Shown: in pieces, positions 46,015 to 58,349 of the stretch
Layout of the letters: every line of letters begins with the position of its first letter
Numbering within the stretch: position 1 is the stretch's first letter
NCBI GenBank assembly: GCA_951213105.1
Contig: OX578136.1
Coordinates: 155,069,178 to 155,133,177, forward strand
Direction: 5' to 3'
DNA: 64,000 nt
DNA from: Amaurobius ferox
Lineage: Eukaryota; Arthropoda; Arachnida; Araneae; Amaurobiidae
Made by a program: the position numbers and the translations under genes
The notes under the pieces: model-generated
Told to the model about the DNA's origin: nothing
What the model saw: only the letters and a program-made list of their open reading frames with translations
The model's database searches: none

Positions 46015-46659
46015 GTATTAAATAATAAAAAATAATTCTGTAAGAAATTAAAGTTATGACGTATACTTGAAATTATTAATAATACTACTGATAAAATATT
46101 CAGAAAAGTTATTTGAAATGAAAAGTTATTTGAAATCTTAATGAAAAGTTTTAGATTATTAATCCGTATATCATGAAACTTTTCGTTTGAATGTTTACGG
46201 ATTCTAAAAATTTGATTTGCTACAATATAAAGAAATAATTGAAGAGAGTTATATAAATAAATGTATAGCAGCTTATTGATATTTAAATTATACTAATCAT
46301 TTTAATACATTTTCATAACTTTGATATTTTTATCTCTCACGTAAGACAAATCTCTACTTTCTACACCCAGAAATCAAGTTTTAAATCCCTGCACTGTGAC
46401 ACACACACTCATAAATATCCTGACACACATGTGGTCGGACGCGTTTTAATAGTGTACATAAAACTATTAAATTATGAATAACGTGTGCTCAAACATGCAA
46501 ATTAGAAAAATATTTAGATAGCTCTAATTTCAAACATAAAAGTTCTGAATAAAACTCGACTTTTCTGTACCAGAATCCATTTTTAGTAGCATTTTTTTCT
46601 AATTTTACAAGAAAAATTTTGATAAAAATCAGTGGGTCCAAAATGATTACATTTATAGC

Positions 46660-47585
46660 GTGTTACACTTCACTTTAAAGAGCTTCAAAAATCTTTCTAT
46701 TACTACCATACTTGCAAATGAACCCACAATTACAGCTTGTTACCCTTCATTTAAAGGGCTTGAAAAAATCTTTCGATTACTACTATACTTGACAATGAAC
46801 CCACAATTATAGTGTGTTACCCTTCACTTCAAAGGGCTTGAAAAAATCTTTCGATTACTACCATATTTGGCAATGAACCCACAATTATAGCTTGTTATCC
46901 TTCACTTTAAAGGGCATGAAAAAATTTTCGGTTACTACCATACTTGACAATGAACCCACAATTATAGCGTGTTACCCTTCACTTAAAAGGGCTTGAAAAA
47001 ATCTTTCAATTTCTACCATACTTGACAAAGAACCCTCAATTATAGCGTGTTGCCCTTCACTTTAAAGGGCTTGAAAAATCTTTCGATTACTACAATACTT
47101 CACAATGAATCCATAATTATAGCGTGTTACCCTTCACTTTAAACGGTTTGAAAATATCTTTGGATTACTACCATACCTGACAATAAATCCACAATTATAG
47201 GGTGTTACCATTCACTTTAAAAGGCTTGAAAAAAATCTTTCGATTACTACAATACTTCACAATGAACCCACAATTATAGCATGTTACCTTTCACTTTAAA
47301 GGGCTTGAAAAAATATTTCTATTATTACGATACTTGACAATGAACCTACAATTATAGCTTGTTACCCTTCACTTTAAAGGGCTTGAAAAAAAATCTTACT
47401 ATTACTACCATACTTGACAATGAACCCACAATTATAGCGTGTTACCCTTCACTTTTAAGGGCTTGAAAATTTTTTTGGATTACTACCATACTTGACAATA
47501 AACCCACAATTATAGGGTGTTTTCCTTCACTTTAAAAGGCTTGAAAAAATCTTTCGATTTCTACCATACTTACCATTGAACCCCC
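46660..47585. repeat. 77-bp satellite array, about 12 copies
   Basis: Units share TGTTACCCTTCACTTTAAAG, GGGCTTGAAAAAATCTTTCG, ATTACTACCATACTTGACAA and TGAACCCACAATTATAGCG. Starts are spaced by about 77 bp (for example 46740, 46817, 46894). Each unit has a small palindrome CCCTT..AAGGG. Other D copies (10835, 24940) carry only one unit, so the array expanded in this copy. Confidence 0.93.
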
Positions 47586-47722
47586 TGGGGGAAGGGCAAC
47601 TTGCCCCCCCCCCCCGAAAAAAAGGGGGATAATGACGTTAGGAACAACGAAATTGATTGAAACGATAAAGTTTCGTGATCATTGAGTCATAAAATGTCTA
47701 TGCATGATTATGTTACATTTTT

Positions 47723-48649
47723 ACTTTTTCTTATATACATAGTATAATGTATAAGGAAAGTATTGTGCGGGGTCGAAAATTCGAATTCGAGTTCTCGACG
47801 GGAGAGCACGTTTTAAGCATCCCGATCACGAATCGAATATTTTTGAGGTGATGTCTGTGTGTGTGTGTGTCATTGAGTCTGTTGAGACGATATCTCACGA
47901 ACGAAGGGAGCGATTCAAATTAAATTTGGTACAAAAATTACAATCCGTGAATACTGGAATGGAAGCCTGTTATTTCTAAACACAATCGAATGTTCAGAAC
48001 CCCCCTAAATTTTGGAGTCAAATTTTGAAAAAATCATCAAAAAATCAAAACCTTTAATAAAGTTACTCAAATAGACATTTCCTATGTAATTTTTGCTTAG
48101 AAAACGATTAACATAAACTTTAGAACGCTAGCTAGCATGAACCGTTCTCGAGATGTTGCACATTTTTTTGAAATAAATTTATTAAAAAATCCCATAAATT
48201 AAAAAAAAGTATTTGCGGTTGAGAAACATGTTCACTTTTCAAATCTAATATCATGCGATGAATTTGGTAACATCATTCTCGTGGATCTAGCTCGTTCAAT
48301 TCATGAGAAAAGCTACTTTGAGTAACACTTTTGTGTTTGAACGCCAATAGTCATTTATCTGCTATAAGGATAACTTATTTCTCCGTCCATAACGCTTGGC
48401 AAGATTTTTGCGACGAATTTGGTGTTATGTCGCCAACTTTTTTAAATGCTGCCAAATTAACGAAAATCTCGTCAAATGAATAAAAATGAAGCTAAATCAA
48501 TGAAATTGACGACTAATTGATGGAAATTCAATATTTTGGAAAGAATATAAGTACCTACTATAAGAATAACCCATTTTTTTTTACTGTAAAAGTAGTAAAT
48601 TCATTCCATTGTATAAGGAACGTCATGTGCTACCCACATCAGATTTTTT
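47723..48649 (+). mobile_element. A element, copy 6, inserted in a D element
   Basis: Complete from ACTTTTTCTTATATACATAG to the tail CATGTGCTACCCACATCAG and T6. The empty site can be inferred from D copy 2 (TTTTTGTCCTATACTGCC), so the insertion took place in a T-run. Confidence 0.88.
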
Positions 48650-48849
48650 CCTATGCTGCCATGTTAAAAAATATAAAATTCCGAATACATTTCGAAGTTT
48701 TCGCTCGAATTTAAAAAAATTCCATCTAGTTCTAGATTTTTTGATAACAAAACCGGATATCATGTTTCGTGAAAATCCATTAACATTTGCGACCGCTATC
48801 GTGTTTACAAAAAATCGACCACAGGCAGACGGACATTATTCTAAAAATA

Positions 48850-49432
48850 GTCAAAACTGCTTCAAAATAAAATATGGCATCCATCTTTCTCCCAGTGTAA
48901 AAATCGTGATTTTTAAAGTTCTTTTAAATTTATATTTAGTATTGCATCCGTCCTAAAACCGCTTTATTTTTGCGTATTTTCTGTGCATCTATATTCTGTG
49001 CCAATGCAATTACAATATTTTTAAGTTTAAATGATCATCAAACTTTGATTATTTCCACAACGAAGCGTAATTTTAATGGATGCAGAATGTAAACAAGTGA
49101 ATGTAAGATGAGTTGTATAAGGATTGCTGAATTTTTTTTCACGCAAAATTATTTAACTTTGGAGTTTGGAATAAAAGTGATATGAATGAAATATTCATTG
49201 CTTTTACATAGAGAGCCAGACGATTTATATTTCGATGACATCATTTGAATAAAGTGTACTCTTTTCCAAGAAGTTATAAGTTTTCAAATATAATAAATTG
49301 CTTTAGTATTGTGATAATTTAAAATATATCAGTGCTGAATGAATTGCATTTTAGAGATGGTTAAATAAAATTTCATTTCAGTTGGAAAGTGCTTCATAAT
49401 CAATGCTTTATGCATGATTGATCTTTCTTTCT
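48850..49432 (-). mobile_element. C element, copy 5, partial, fused to D copy 3
   Basis: Runs from CTTCAAAATAAAATATGGCA to TGATCTTTCTTTC in reverse. The hairpin and (GACA)n end are missing exactly where D copy 3 stops, so a deletion or recombination joined the two. Confidence 0.7.
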
Positions 49433-49768
49433 TTCTTTTTTTTTGTCGAATTTCTTTCACGTCCGACACAGACTCAGCAAGTCATTACCGCAGGCAAACG
49501 AAATCTACTAATTTCTGTCATCGAAAAGATGAGAAATGAACGCTACATCACGCGATAACCACATTTAGTTTCCTTGAATATTGCGGTTGTGGTTAAACCC
49601 GTCATGTGATTTTCGATTGAATTCATTACGGTTGTACTGTTACATACACCAAGAGTTAGTTTCACAAGGCTTTTTCATCAGAAAATAAGAGTTATGTGTA
49701 AAAACCAGACATCCATTTTGTGATATAAAAAATATGAAACATCATTCAATTTATTCATAGACATTGTT

Positions 49769-50668
49769 ACTTTCCTTATGGTAAGGAAAGTATTGTGACG
49801 GGGTCGAAAATTCGCATTCGAGTTTTTGACGGGAGAGCACGTTTCAAGCATCCCTGATCACGAATCAAACATTTTTGAGGTGATGTCTGTGTGTGTGTGT
49901 GTGTGCGTGTGTCAGTGAGTCTGCGGAGACGATATCTCCCGAACGAATGGAGCGATTCGAATAAAATTTGGTACAAAAATCACAATCCGTGAATACTGGA
50001 AGCCTATTGTTTTTAAACGTAATAACCCACCTAAATTTTCGAGTGAAATTTTGAAAAAAATGATCAGAAAATCAACGCCTTTAATAAAGTTACGCAAATA
50101 GATATTTCTTATGTAATTTTTCCTTAGAAAACGATTGACATGAACTTTAGAACGCTAGCATGAATCGTTCTCGAGATATTGCACATTTTTCAAAAAATTT
50201 ATCAAAAAATCGCATAATATAAAAAAAATTTTAACTGTTGAGAAACATGTTCACTTTCCATATGTAATATCATGCTATAAATTTGGTGACATCATTCTCG
50301 TGGATCTAACTCGTTCCATTCAGGGAGAAAGATACTCTGAGTAATACTTTTGTATTTGAACGCCAATAGTCATTTATCTGCTGTAAGAATAACTTATTTC
50401 TTTATCCATAACCCTTGGCGAGATTTTGGCGACGAAATTGTCGGAATATCGCCGGCGACTTTTTTAAATGTTGCCAAATTAACGAAAATCTCGCCAAATG
50501 GATAAAAATGACGCTAAATCAATGAAAATGACGACTAATCGTCGAAAATTCAATATCTTGGAAAGAATATAAGTATCTACTGTAAGAAAAACCTATTTTT
50601 TTACTGTAAAAGTAGTAAATTCATTGCATTATTTAAGGGAAGTCAGGTGTTGCCCACATCAGATTTTT
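49769..50668 (+). mobile_element. A element, copy 7, compact hairpin
   Basis: The head hairpin is shortened to ACTTTCCTTATGGTAAGGAA plus AGT, with the middle of the palindrome missing. The rest is complete to GTTGCCCACATCAGATTTTT. Confidence 0.87.
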
Positions 50669-50889
50669 GGAGTTTGTAGTAAAGCGTTTCGTTAGTGTAG
50701 TTGTTAATCATTGAATTGCATGAATATTTATTTTTATTTATATATTCACATCATTTAATATGCTGCATTTATGCAGTAACTTGATGTATATTGTATAGTT
50801 TTAAGTTAAAGGTTGTATCTAGTGTTTTTAATTATAGGTTTTATTTTAGCTTTAATTTGCAGTGTACATTTTTTTTTGTAACACATGGG

Positions 50890-50955
50890 TATACTTATGG
50901 GTACCTAGTAATACTTATGGGTACCTAGTAATACTTATGGGTACCTAATAATTAT
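50890..50955. repeat. 20-bp tandem repeat, three copies
   Basis: Three direct copies of ATACTTATGGGTACCTAGTA. Confidence 0.85.
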
Positions 50956-51268
50956 ATAAGCCTATCTTTACACACCTTATAGAAATAATACATGCATATA
51001 GAAAAACAGCAGTTTTACATTTAGCAGCAGGTTGGGGTATTAAATGTAGTCAATAAGTAAAATACACTTTGTGCGCAGGTGTGCAATAAAAATTTGAGCA
51101 ATGTATATAAGCACAAATAAAATGGTAATGCAGCATATAGCTGTTTCTAGGATACATTGGATTCCCTTCGTCCGTGCAAGATAATCAACAAACCCGAAGT
51201 CTGAAAAAGGAATCTCCATTCCTCTTTTGCAACGCATCCTCGAAACATCTGTATGCTGCATCATCATT

Positions 51269-52174
51269 ACTTTCCTTATATACATAATGTATAAGGAATA
51301 TTGTGACGGGGTCGAAAATTCGAATTCGAGTTTTCGACGGGAGAGCACGTTTCAAGCATCCCTGATCACGAATCAAACATTTTTTAAGTGATGTCTGTGT
51401 GTGTGTGTCAGTGAGACTGTGGAGACGATAACTGACGAACGAATGGACCGATTCTAACCAAATTTGGTACAAAAATCACAATCCGTAAACACTGGAAGCC
51501 TATTGTTTTTATATGTAATCGAAAGTTCAGAACCCCCCTATATTTTCGAATAAAATTTTGAAAAATCAAAACCACTAATAAAGTTACGCAAATAGACATT
51601 TCTTATGGTAATTTTTCATTAAAAAACGATTGACATAAATTTTAGAAGGCTAACATGAACCGTTCTCGAGATATTGCACATTTTTCAAAAAAAATATTAA
51701 AAAGTCATTTAAAATGAAAAAAAAAAATATTTCCTATACAGAAACATGTTCACTTTTCATATGTAATACCATGCGATAAATTGGGTGACATCATTCTCGT
51801 GGATCTAGCTCGTTCCATTCATGAAAAAAGATACTTTGAGTAATATTTTTGCATTTGAACGCCAATAGTCATTTATCTCCTGTAAGAACAACTTCTTTCT
51901 TCATCCATAACGTTTGGCGAGATTTTGGCGACGAATTTGGCGGAATATCGCCAACTTGGCGACTTTTTGAAATGTTGCCAAATTAACGAAAATCACGCCA
52001 AATGGATAAAAATGACGCTAAATCAATGAAAATGACGACTAATTGCCGAAAATTCAATATTTTGGAAAGAATATTAGTATCTACTATAAGAAAAACCTAT
52101 TTTTTTACTGTGAAAGTAATAAATTCTTTTCATTATATAAGGAAAGTCATGTGTTGCCCACATCGGATTTTTTT
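51269..52174 (+). mobile_element. A element, copy 8, between inverted flanks
   Basis: Complete copy. The tail reads TTGCCCACATCGGATTTTTT, with one change in the CAG. The flanks 51075-51122 (AAATTTGAGCAATGTATATA) and 52176-52220 are inverted copies of each other. Confidence 0.85.
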
Positions 52175-52352
52175 TATTTGTGCTTATATACGTTGCTCAA
52201 GTTTTTCTTTTTCTTATTAAAGGTAATATTAAAACTCTGCAACAGCATATGTAGTCACATAGAGAATAGAGTCACTGCTTTGTCTAACTTATCCTGATGA
52301 AGGAGATTATATTTTTGCCTCCTAAACAGGTTTATATGATTACGTTTCTATT

Positions 52353-53170
52353 ACTTTCCCTGCAATACATGGTAATGTATAGGGAAAGTATTGGAATCAT
52401 ACCGAAAATCGCAACTCGAGTTTTCGACGGATCTACACGTTTCAAGACCTCTAGACTACGAAAAAAAATATTTTTAGCGAGACATCTGTGTGTGTGTGTG
52501 TGTCTGTGCAATGTATGTATCCATTCTAGCTCAAAAACTAATGGACTATATTTCATAAAATTGTATAGGTAAGTTACTTGTGGGTGACCCTGGTGCTGAT
52601 TAGTTTTGGGTACGATTCGAGATAAAAAAAAACTGTCTTTTTTGCGAAATGACACGCAAAATTGTCTGTATCCACTCTAGTTGAAAAACCAATGAATCAA
52701 ATTTTATAAAATTTGATGGATAAGTCACTTGTGGGTTAACCTGGTGCTGCTTAGAATTTGATACGATTCGGAAAAAAAATAACCTGCTTTTTTGGGGGAA
52801 ATGGTCCGTAAAAATCGTCAAAATCTAAAATAAAAAACTACGTATGCTCAAATATATCAATTAAAGGCGTGTTTTATACGTAATTTTCAATGATGAAAAA
52901 AATAAGACCAATCCCTTTACACTAGGACTAGCCGTTCTCGAGATATATTAGTTTTTTCACATTTTCGCTACGCCACCTTTGAAAATTAATTTAGTTACCA
53001 AATGAGAACGAAAATTGAATTAAAGCGCAAATTCAGTGTCATTTAAAATAATTATGGGTGTTATTGTGCGTAATGAAACTCAATTTAATGAATTATTGAA
53101 GAAATAAAGAGAATGTGTTAATAAAGAGAGAAGTTGCAGAGAAAGTCATGTGCTGTCCACATCAGATTTT
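52353..53170 (+). mobile_element. B element, copy 6
   Basis: Hairpin head ACTTTCCCTGCAATACATGG and tail CATGTGCTGTCCACATCAG, with a (GT)n tract at 52488-52505. It is more diverged than copies 1-5 and lacks the clear TGCAGGGAAAGT end (TGCAGAGAAAGT here). It lies 180 bp after A copy 8. Confidence 0.82.
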
Positions 53171-53174
53171 CTTA

Positions 53175-54825
53175 TCTGTTTTGTTAACGAAATGTTTTAT
53201 TTACAGATTAATATTCAGCAGTTTGACGGATATTTTTAATTTATAGCAAAATTCAAGACACGTCGCTGTTCGGCATGCGTTCAGTTTCCACTTTATTGGA
53301 GTTGGTTATCATAAAGGTAAAAGTTGGTAATTATATCCTGAACAACAGCAGAAACTTCTAAGCGGAGATCCAGAAATCGCTGCTAATTTTAAAATTTAGT
53401 CTTACATAATACGCTATTTGCAAACAGTAACTGTTCCTAATTACAACATTCAGGTCTGAAATATTTATTGCGCAGTTCTAAAGCTGGCCGTGTGGCGAAA
53501 TCTGACTTCTGTAAATCCAATAAAAGCGTTTAAGAAAATATAATCGTAAAGCTTTGTGGTTCCAGTTGAAGGTCACAGCTGACTATTCAAAGACTGAAAG
53601 TGGAGCAAAATCACCTGAAATTAGCTCACCGTGCACAGTCTATAAGCTCCACATTCAACGGATCACTCCGCAAAATGCGTAGTTAAAACATTCATGATGC
53701 TTGGAACACCTACATCGTTTGTTAAGGCACCATTTGGTATTCCAGACATGCACGCCGGAGCTCTATCGACTCTATAGAATAATCTCGCCATTTTGTTTGA
53801 TCGCTTCTGCAGATAGAACGTTGGTTTCCAAGTCATTATTTTAAAGGGGGAGAAAGAATGGTCATTTGATAATGAAGGCGCAGAAACAAATTTGGGTTAG
53901 CCGCAGAACAATCGCGCGCTCTATGGGTGGGGTCCGTTATGGTTACAGTTTAGCGCGGTGATCGGTGGACGATTAGAACAATACGGAATGGAATATAATT
54001 AATTGGGTGACAGCAAATTCGTGGAATGTGTGTTTTACGGTCACAGAGCGGGTGACATATAATGGAAAAAATATTGTGTGGAATATTGGGGACTAACACT
54101 ATTTTTTTTCTTTAGGTAATTTTTCCATCTTACATAATGAAAGATGTGTTTGTTTCTTCTTTTGTCTATTTCTCTATCGATGACATAGCGGAAAATTTAA
54201 ATGCCCCACAACTTCGAAATTCAATACAGTGATAGCTCAGTTATCAGGTAGGTAGGTCTCAAGACACCTCTAAGCGAAAAAAAAATTCGGATTACTATTT
54301 TAGTTACTTTAGTATGAATTATTTTGAGCGATTTTCAAACAAATTGGTATTTTACGATCGAAAATATTTTCACAGACTTTAAAAATTAAATTAAAAGTTG
54401 GTTTTTTTTTTAAACAAAAATCTTCACGTAACCACAAAATAATTTTATGAACTTTATTAAATATCACTTATATATTTTTTGAATACTGAATATTTTCCAC
54501 TTAACCTGATCCCACCCGGAAAGAAATAGTAGAACTGAAATCCAGAAAAATTCATAATACGAGTCTGATCCGACCTAAGCCCGTGGACCAGGCCCGCATC
54601 TCTGCACCAATACAGACCTCTAGTAATGGATACGAGTTTGGATACTAAATCTTAGGTGGGAATAGAACGATTGGAACGAAATTTACAACAATTCTTCCAA
54701 TCAAGGAATGCTATAAAATTCTGTTAATTTTGGGGAGAACACAGTTTAATGAAAATATTTTTTTCTTTTCTTTCTTGAAAAAAAAAATAATAATGACATT
54801 TAATATTAATAAATAAACAAGATTT
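53175..54825. other. intergenic, nothing recognised
   Basis: Contains a less AT-rich stretch (53500-53960) without a credible exon on either strand, and a GGCCCG-word scrap at 54500-54620. Confidence 0.4.
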
Positions 54826-54831
54826 TAATAT

Positions 54832-56308
54832 ACAGGGTTCTTAGAAAAGTACTCAAATACACCAATAGTTTTTTAAGACGTGGACCACGAGTGCTATACA
54901 CGTTAGCTCGTATCTAAATTGTAAAGTGGCTATTTCCAATCGAATAAAAAATATTGTAGCATCCCCAGCAGAGAAATAAAAAAATTAAGAAAATTTACTT
55001 GACAAGGAGCTAGATGAAAAAAGCCAATTACAAAATAGTAGACAGTTTTCTAATGAGTAGAAATTGGCCATAAACTGCAACAAAAAGCATTTATTTCACA
55101 CAGTACGGTTATTGGTTCAATCCAGGGATGTTAAAATAAAAAACACTTGCTTGCACAGGAATCTAATGTACAGCCTGTTTAAGATGCCCTCCATCAGCAA
55201 CAATGCACATTGAAATTCAAGAAAGAATATGACAAGCATTGCAGGTGTCACCGTGATACAATCCCTTTTGAAGCGATTATTTGACACTGGAAGGTATGCC
55301 CGTCACATGACAGAATTCAAAATTTTCAAAATATTACCTTCCATTTGGCGTCAATTTTATCAAATTGGCGACATTTGCGACATCCCGCTAAATTATTTGG
55401 CAAATTTTTTACCAAACATCACGGTCGGACGAACAGAGAAATAGCTTTTTCTTACAGTATATTCTTATATTCATTCCAAGATATTGATTTTTCATCGATT
55501 TGGTGACATTTTCTTTAATTTTTATGATATTTTGTTCAATTTTAAGATATTTTAAAAACTTGCCAAAATTGTTGACAAGTGGGACAGTTGGACTGACAGA
55601 CAAACGCTGCCGAAACATCATTGCAATACTATCCCCTTTCAGAACACAATTAATTTATGGAGTTGGCGTCATTTTTATGAATTTGGCGACATTTTTATTG
55701 ATTTGCCAACATTGTCGTTAATTTGGCGACATTTTAATCAATTTGGAGACATTTTAATCAATTTGGCGACATTTTAAGAAGTCGTCAAGTGGGATGGTTG
55801 GACTTGGCAGACAAACGCTATCGAAACATTACAATACTATTACCCCTTTCAAAACGCAATTAATTTCATTGATTTGGCGTCATTTTTATCGATTTGACGA
55901 CATTTCGTCAATTTCATAACGTTTGAAAATCGTCAAATTGGCGATATCGCACCAAATTCGTCGTCAAACGTTACATATCGACAGATAGATAAACAGATAG
56001 ATAAATAAACAGACAGATAAATCAAGGTGTTTATATTATTAATGTATTTAATGGTTTCATATAAGCCATTTTGATTCCTACTCATAAGATTATTTTCTAC
56101 AACTTTGTAATTGATAATTTTCTTCTATATCGTTTTGCTGCCAAGTCCATTATCTTAACTTTTTAAATTCTCAGGGGTGTTGTAATCGTTTTCATTCGAT
56201 CGATCGTAGCTTCTTCCCTATAAATAGACTTAACGTGTTCACTCATGGACTTTTCCTTACAAAGTTACTGAGGTGCTTTAGACTTTTCCTAGGAATTTCT
56301 TATAATTG
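54832..56308. mobile_element. MITE family S, copy 2
   Basis: The left end ACAGGGTTCTTAGAAAAGTA and right end (complement of TTCCTAGGAAAAGTC) are inverted repeats like those at 23409. Shared inner parts include GCACAGGAATCTAATGTACA and ATAGACTTAACGTGTTCAC. The middle (55290-56130) is replaced by an array of GGCGACATTT words. Confidence 0.68.
55290..55975. repeat. array of TTTGGCGACATTTT words
   Basis: Many degenerate copies of ATTTGGCGACATTTT at intervals of about 22-26 bp. They include a longer duplicated unit (GACAAACGCTGCCGAAACAT at 55602 and GACAAACGCTATCGAAACAT at 55810). The same words form the body of every A element. Confidence 0.72.
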
Positions 56309-56979
56309 TATGAAAGAATAAATGACGCCAAATTTTTGACACTGATGTGCAACACTACAGAGTATTGCACATTTGTTAGAATAAATAAAAGAAATAAATA
56401 AAAATTTATAAAGAAGTGAGTATAGTTTTTAAATTAAATATATTTTGCATTAAAAATATTAACATATTCCATGATATATAGTGGAGATGTTTCACGGTTT
56501 TATTGCTAGCATGTGCTGGGTTTTGCACGACATAAATTAACATAAATCTAGAGTCTTCACTTCAAGATGTTTTTATGCCAGTCACGAACAATGTAATTTG
56601 AAAATAAAAATATAAATTGAAAATATAATATTGATATTAACAAAAATTAAGAGCAACCCCTAAATTAGGAAATGGATTAAAAGTGAATTGCTTGAATATA
56701 GAAACCCTATTAAAATATCTGTAAGTAACACAAAAACGAAGAAGAAAACTTACATTTAAAGTCTGTGGGGATATAACTTACTAACAAAAAATTGCAACAG
56801 GGATGATTTGTATTAAACATACTTATGTAAACTGAATTGCAACTACAAATATACAATGTCATTTTAATAAACATTTGCCTGCGAATTTTCAGTTTGAGGA
56901 AATTTAAATTCTTTCATTCCCCTTTAAATACGTCATTGCAAAAATATAAAAAATATAAGTTAAAGATGAAAGCACTTAC

Positions 56980-57047
56980 ACTTTGCAACTGACACAAGCG
57001 GAACAAAAAATAATCCAAAGAAAAGTAAATGAAAACTTCGCAGACAT
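56980..57047 (-). CDS. first coding exon, signal peptide of a small secreted protein
   Basis: On the minus strand ATG (57047) in a good context (ACAATGTC) opens MSAKFSFTFLWIIFCSACVS, then CK, and the exon ends GT before the consensus donor GTAAGT. A short basic start (MSAK), a hydrophobic core and small residues before a likely cleavage site form a typical signal peptide. The exon leaves two bases that the exon at 43972 completes (GT plus T, Val). No in-frame ATG lies upstream before a stop. A TATA-like GGTATAAC lies about 95 bp upstream, which is only suggestive. Confidence 0.62.
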
Positions 57048-57559
57048 TGTCAACGGTCCAGAATTTAACTTATCACCCGAGCTATTTCGAAGATGGCGAA
57101 AGCTGACGTATCATAAGCAGTGAAAACGTGGCTATCAGTTATACCTTTATCAGCTGCGATTAAGACAAAATGTTGAATATAAAATATCGTTCTGAAGAAC
57201 AGTATGCAGTCATTTTTTTTATTCCCCCCCCCTACACTTATAACTTCATGTTAAATCTCCGTCTCTACGTTTAACATTTCTGACAGGTTCGTTTTCGGAT
57301 CTCAGAGCACGTGAGTTAAAAATCGGTGCACGGATTTATCTCAGCGTATATTTACATTTATCAAATTGACACGTCATTATGTTACGTCGGTACCTCATTT
57401 ACGTAAGTAATGACCATGTTTTTGCCCCTTTCGTGTATTTTTGACGAATTACAGTTCAGCGTATTTAGATGAAATATCTTTTGGTTCAAACGCGTCGATC
57501 CATGTATAACTATATACTTGTGCGGTATACTATATAATATACATTTTACAACTATATAC

Positions 57560-57806
57560 GCCGATCCTGTGGTCGAGCGGTCAGGGGCATGCGTTTCCGT
57601 CTGATCGCTGGATTGCCGGGTTGCGGGTTCGAATCCCGCCAGCGGACATAGATGTTGTCATGTCGAGGCCAAGTCAGACTTCCGCCCTTCGGGGAGCCTC
57701 TATAAAAGTGAAACTGCAATTCTCCTCCCCTTCGCCATGGGATACCCTGGGGGGCGGACGTGGTGCGTAGGCGCTCCTTTACCACGGGGGAATTAGTAAC
57801 GAACGA
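57560..57806 (+). mobile_element. tRNA-derived SINE with perfect 12-bp target duplication
   Basis: The head resembles a type II tRNA (A-box region TGTGGTCGAGCGGTCAGGGG, B box GGTTCGAATCC). A GC-rich body and an (AACG)n-like tail follow. ACAACTATATAC flanks it at 57548-57559 and 57807-57818. It resembles the SINE at 6037 in its head (GTCGAG.GGTCA and GCGTTTCCGT are shared) but not in its body. Confidence 0.9.
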
Positions 57807-57819
57807 ACAACTATATACT

Positions 57820-58349
57820 ATATATTTTGCTAAAGTTTTCCTTATTGTTCGCGCAAAGTGTATTGTATGTATTGATGTACTTATTAAATATATACTACAA
57901 CTAATTTTAAATATATACTACAACTAATATTAAATATATACTATACTTTGAATGTAGCTTACGTCAAATACTGTAAACTACACTAAACTAAAATAAAATG
58001 AAATGAATTATGAGAGATAACAAATATTTCAATGTCCTCCCCTACACAACAGTGACGTACAGAAAAATTGAAAATAGATTCAAATTACATACGAAAATGA
58101 ACCCAATTGAGGATGGAGACATATTCAATCTAAAACAATACACTACATAAATCTTATAAAGAACCAAAATTGCAAATCTATAAATATTATGACCATCTAA
58201 AATTGATATTGTGTAAAATTATCGAAGGGAAAGTAGTGTGTAGGCAAATGCAGTTATTTTGATCAAATAAATCCAACTTTATTGATATTATGTAATTCGC
58301 TAATTTTGCATGATATATATTAGACAGTAATAATACAATTCACTTTTTT
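57820..58349. other. intergenic, nothing recognised
   Basis: AT-rich. A small direct repeat (AAATATATACTACAACTAAT) occurs twice near 57887-57930. Confidence 0.45.

Larger units (their letters stand above)
46559..48849 (+). mobile_element. D element, copy 3, split by an A element
   Basis: Starts ACTTTTCTGTACCAGAATCC, contains the 77-bp satellite array and runs to GTTACATTTTT (47722). An A element is inserted there. The D sequence resumes at 48650 (CCTATGCTGCCATGTTAAAA), as shown by alignment to the unbroken copy at 24893, and ends near 48849 where it runs directly into a partial C element. Confidence 0.75.

Noticed and set aside
49776..51599. Recurrent minus-strand peptides in A elements (for example VPNFIRIAPF and similar)
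   Set aside because: They are conserved only because the A elements are copies. Frames are broken in most copies and no known domain is visible.
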